The notes under the pieces: generated by a model
Databases searched by the model: none
What the model saw: only the letters and a program-made list of their open reading frames with translations
Told to the model about the DNA's origin: nothing
Shown here: piece after piece, positions 5,714 to 8,297 of the stretch
Position numbering within the stretch: position 1 is the stretch's first letter
How the letters are laid out: each line of letters opens with the position of its first letter
Translations under genes and position numbers: made by a program
Assembly: GCA_945871335.1 (NCBI GenBank)
Contig: CAMBWM010000099.1
Coordinates: 1-8,297, forward strand
Length of the DNA stretch: 8,297 bases
Direction: 5' to 3'
DNA from: Polaromonas sp. YR568
GTDB lineage: Bacteria; Pseudomonadota; Gammaproteobacteria; Burkholderiales; Burkholderiaceae

Positions 5714-7065
5714 ATGGCCGCCTGCCGCAACACCGCATCACGCCAGCGCAACAGCCCCAACGCCAGCACGCCGCTGGCCAACAACCAGAGCGAGACGTGC
5801 AGCGCGTTCTGACTGACGGCATACATGACACTCGAATACGCCAGAAACCCACAGGCTGCGCAAAAGACCAACGGCGTGAACGGGTACAGCGGGACACGGA
5901 AGGGGCGGACTGCAGCGCTGTCCGTGCGGCGCAACCACATCAGCGCCAGCCCCACCAACAGCAAGAAACTCCAAAACATCGGTGCGGTGAACTCCACCAT
6001 GGCGCTGAAACCGTCTGCCTCGCGCATGCCTAGCGCAATCAGTCCAAGACTGATCGTCGCCTGCAGCGCATAGGCACGACTGGGGCTGCCCGTTTGGCCT
6101 CGCCAAGTGCCAAGCTGGCCCAGGCTGACCCAGTCCCGGCCCAGCGCGTACTTGGTGCGTGCCCCCACCACCATGGTGGCATTGATGCTAGTGAGCGCCG
6201 CAACCGCCACGAAAAGCCCCAGCGCTTTTTGCGCCCACGGGCCCCAGGCCAGACCCAGTACATCGGCAGCTGCAGTCTTGCTGGCACCCAAGCCCTGCAA
6301 GCCTAGGCCATGCAACAAGGCAGCGTTGACGAGCAGAAACAACGCCGTCAGCAGCGCCATGCTGATCACGATCACGCGGACGATGCTGCGCGGGCCGCCT
6401 CGCACTTCGGCCGAGATGTAGGCCGCCTCGCTCCACCCACCAAAAGTAAGCAGAACAAAGACCAGCGCCAGCCCGAGCTGCGACAGAGGCGGGGCGGTTT
6501 CAAAAAAAGTGCCGCCGCTGTCACCAGCTTCGACTGAGAAGCCCGCCACCACCACGGCGATCAGGCCCAGTACCTCGAACAAGGTCAGCCACAGCTGGAT
6601 GCGTGAGGAGGCATGAATGCCCAGCATGTTGACGGCGGTGAGCAGCAGCACAATGGCAATGGCCCAGAGCGCGCTGGAATACGGACCGAGTGACAGCACT
6701 TGGCTGAAGTAATCCCCAAACACAAAGGCCAGCAAAGCAATCGCCCCTGGATTGATGATGGTGGCGCGCGCCCAAGCATAAAGAAAGGACACGTTGCGGC
6801 CAAAGGCGCGATGCAAAAAATGATAGTCACCGCCCGCATGCGGGTAGGCACAGCAAAGCTCGGCATAACAAAGCGCGCCCATCACGGAAATCAGTGCGCC
6901 CAACACCCACACACCCAGGGTCCAACCGACATCGCCACTCAGAGAGGCAACCAGCGCCGGGGTCTTGAAAATACCGGCACCGATGACCATGCCCAAGATC
7001 AGGGCGACCGCGCCCAGCGGGCCGAGCAGCCGCTGGGGTTGCTCGGCGAAACCCGGCTCGCTCAC
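5698..7065 (-). CDS. APC-superfamily amino acid permease
   Basis: This is a 455-residue inner-membrane protein with about 12 hydrophobic segments (roughly 15-37, 47-68, 93-117, 132-150, 159-177, 194-210, 229-252, 278-301, 331-346, 358-377, 393-416 and 423-441). The first segment carries GMVIGAGIFKTP (25-36), the APC-family helix break that binds the amino-acid backbone. YAELCCAYPHAGGDY (67-81) and GWSEAAYISAEVR (210-222) are also typical. It probably imports or exchanges an amino acid by secondary transport; the substrate cannot be read from the sequence. The start is a GTG at 7065, four bases inside the end of the upstream methyltransferase gene (GTGA overlap), with no clear Shine-Dalgarno sequence, so translation is probably coupled. 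The last codons (IKKPA, stop) lie in the T-run and right arm of the ssb terminator. Length and topology look intact. Confidence 0.9.
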   Translation of the reverse strand: MSEPGFAEQPQRLLGPLGAVALILGMVIGAGIFKTPALVASLSGDVGWTLGVWVLGALISVMGALCYAELCCAYPHAGGDYHFLHRAFGRNVSFLYAWARATIINPGAIALLAFVFGDYFSQVLSLGPYSSALWAIAIVLLLTAVNMLGIHASSRIQLWLTLFEVLGLIAVVVAGFSVEAGDSGGTFFETAPPLSQLGLALVFVLLTFGGWSEAAYISAEVRGGPRSIVRVIVISMALLTALFLLVNAALLHGLGLQGLGASKTAAADVLGLAWGPWAQKALGLFVAVAALTSINATMVVGARTKYALGRDWVSLGQLGTWRGQTGSPSRAYALQATISLGLIALGMREADGFSAMVEFTAPMFWSFLLLVGLALMWLRRTDSAAVRPFRVPLYPFTPLVFCAACGFLAYSSVMYAVSQNALHVSLWLLASGVLALGLLRWRDAVLRQAAIKKPA

Positions 7066-7901
7066 CGGCGCCGGGCCTGAATTGGCCGAGTCTGGCCGTA
7101 AGCTGTCAATTGACCGGTGAAGCCATCTGCCGTCACAGTGCCGCTGACATTTTGGGCGACCTTGTCACTGCCTAAAAAGTGAAAGCTAAGTTGATTGCCG
7201 CGCAATTGAGCACCCAGCACCGGCTGGCTGACACCGGCCATGCTCAACGTACCGCCCACTTGCTGGAATGCCTGCTTCAGGCTGAGTTTGGCTGGCGCGC
7301 TGCCTTCCAGCGGTGAGAACTCCCAGTCGCCCTCAACAGTCGCAGGAATGATCCACAAAAATCCCTTTGTATCGCCTGACGAAACGGTCTGGTCTGGCGC
7401 CCACTCCACCATATCAAAAGTATTCGAGACGATACGTGTGCCAGGCTTCATCTTCATCAAGGTGGGGCGCAGCTGCAAGTTCAGCTCGGGCAAAAGGTAC
7501 AAGGTCACCACCGTGGCCTCGCTGAAGTCCTCAACAAAAATATCGCCCCGAATGATCTTCACCTTGTCTGCCACGCCCGCGAGTTGGGTGTTCTTGCGGG
7601 CGAAGTCGGCCATCTTCTGGTCGTACTCAATACCGACCGAGCGCGCGCCAAAGCTCTTGGCCGCCGTGATCGCGATCACGCCGTCGCCGGCGCCAAGGTC
7701 ATAAACGATGTCTTTGGGCGTGACCTCCGCCACCGTCAACAACTTGTCGACCATGTCCTGAGGGGTCGGCAACCACATGACATCCTTGCCGACCTGACCC
7801 TTCACGGGCTTGAATCCATCGTCGGGAATAACCGGCATCGCGCAGCCTGCAAGGCCGGCAATTGTCAGAAAAAGAAAGGCAAAGCGACTACAAAAACCCA
7901 T
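7062..7901 (-). CDS. Predicted lipoprotein with class I SAM-methyltransferase domain
   Basis: From the ATG at 7901 the protein has 279 residues. It begins MGFCSRFAFLFLTIAGLAGC, a lipoprotein signal peptide with lipobox LAGC and acylated Cys at 20. The next residue is Ala, not Asp, which in enterobacterial rules favours the outer membrane. A Rossmann-type methyltransferase core follows: VYDLGAGDG (66-74, SAM-binding motif I), VGIEYD (89-94, acidic residue for the SAM ribose) and IIRGDIF (116-122), then TLYLLPELNLQLRP (133-146). The final 80 or so residues (from about 190) look beta-rich and of unknown role. Proteins of this type with signal peptides are known, but their substrate is not. GGAG seven bases upstream and the signal peptide choose this start over a frame extending to 8087 that would run into mnmA. 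It lies between mnmA (56-bp gap) and the permease (4-base overlap). Confidence 0.85.
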   Translation of the reverse strand: MGFCSRFAFLFLTIAGLAGCAMPVIPDDGFKPVKGQVGKDVMWLPTPQDMVDKLLTVAEVTPKDIVYDLGAGDGVIAITAAKSFGARSVGIEYDQKMADFARKNTQLAGVADKVKIIRGDIFVEDFSEATVVTLYLLPELNLQLRPTLMKMKPGTRIVSNTFDMVEWAPDQTVSSGDTKGFLWIIPATVEGDWEFSPLEGSAPAKLSLKQAFQQVGGTLSMAGVSQPVLGAQLRGNQLSFHFLGSDKVAQNVSGTVTADGFTGQLTAYGQTRPIQARRR

Positions 7902-7908
7902 TTGGTGG

Positions 7909-7912
7909 CTCC
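7909..7912 (-). promoter_or_regulatory. Ribosome binding site of the methyltransferase lipoprotein
   Basis: GGAG on the minus strand, seven bases before the ATG at 7901. Together with the signal peptide that begins at that ATG, it fixes the start. Confidence 0.75.
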
Positions 7913-7957
7913 AATCATTAAGATTCCGACGAAGATTACCAGAATGCAATGACTGCT

Positions 7958-8297
7958 TTAGGCAGCGCCGTTCCTGACATTGCTGCTGTGAATCACACCG
8001 CCTCCCAAGCACACCTCGCCCTGGTACAGCACGGCGGATTGGCCGGGCGTGACGGCCCATTGGGCTTGCTTGAAATGCAGCTCGCAATGGGTGACGTTAG
8101 TGGAGGCAAGGGTGCAGGCGGCGTCGGCCTGGCGGTAGCGGGTTTTCACGCCCAGCGCCGGGGTGGACTCTAAGGCCGGCGCGCTACCAGAGACCCAGCT
8201 GCAGTCTTGCGCGCTGAGTTCGGTGGACTGCAGCCAAGGGTGGTCGTGGCCCTGCACCACCCACAGCGTATTGGTCTCTAAGTCTTTGCGCGCAACA
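7958..8297 (-). CDS. mnmA: MnmA, tRNA-specific 2-thiouridylase, C-terminal part
   Basis: Only the last 112 or so residues are visible; the gene continues past the right edge. MnmA puts sulphur on C2 of the wobble uridine (U34) in tRNAs for Lys, Glu and Gln, using sulphur relayed from IscS. The fragment matches the C-terminal domain of the family: [19 protein letters not shown] near its start, [13 protein letters not shown] in the middle, and [20 protein letters not shown] near the end. The ATP-binding PP-loop and the two catalytic cysteines lie outside the window and cannot be checked. The stop is TAA at 7958-7960. The next gene on the same strand starts 56 bases further on; no terminator is seen between them, so read-through is possible. 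Confidence 0.95.
   Translation of the reverse strand, partial: VARKDLETNTLWVVQGHDHPWLQSTELSAQDCSWVSGSAPALESTPALGVKTRYRQADAACTLASTNVTHCELHFKQAQWAVTPGQSAVLYQGEVCLGGGVIHSSNVRNGAA

Noticed and set aside
7902..8087. N-terminal extension of the methyltransferase gene to 8087
   Set aside because: It would overlap mnmA by about 130 bases and place a signal peptide in the middle of the protein. The ATG at 7901 has a good ribosome binding site and begins the signal peptide.

Overview
The window is GC-rich chromosomal DNA. The gene content (uvrA divergent from ssb, mnmA, a DUF1501 protein) and the protein sequences suggest a betaproteobacterium, most likely a Burkholderiales/Comamonadaceae relative. 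This is judged from recalled family resemblance, not from a database search.

Left part (1-1956), accessory-looking. A DUF1501 gene enters from the left edge and ends at 927. A type II toxin-antitoxin pair follows on the same strand (1137-1642): a ParD-like antitoxin and a RelE/ParE-superfamily toxin, overlapping by one base, with a good promoter whose -10 lies inside a short palindrome. Two 94-bp palindromic elements flank the pair (955-1048 and 1812-1905). They are 88% identical when one is inverted, and two of their differences are paired changes that keep the stem intact. A 60-bp stretch just left of the second element (1742-1801) matches the 3' end of the DUF1501 gene (827-886) at 50 of 60 positions. 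The toxin-antitoxin pair therefore sits between two copies of 'DUF1501 tail plus palindrome'. This is the most unusual structure in the window.

Middle (1957-5663), core genome maintenance. uvrA (minus strand, nucleotide excision repair) and ssb (plus strand, single-stranded DNA binding) diverge from a 104-bp region. No LexA box of the CTGT-N8-ACAG type was seen there. ssb ends in a clear Rho-independent terminator.

Right part (5663-8297), all on the minus strand. In order of transcription it holds the 3' end of mnmA (tRNA 2-thiouridylase), a predicted lipoprotein with a class I SAM-methyltransferase domain, and a 12-TM APC-family permease. The permease start overlaps the methyltransferase stop by four bases, so these two are probably translated together. 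The permease gene ends inside the ssb terminator stem.

Most of the window is ordinary. The parts worth a second look are the repeat-flanked toxin-antitoxin island and the exported methyltransferase-like lipoprotein.
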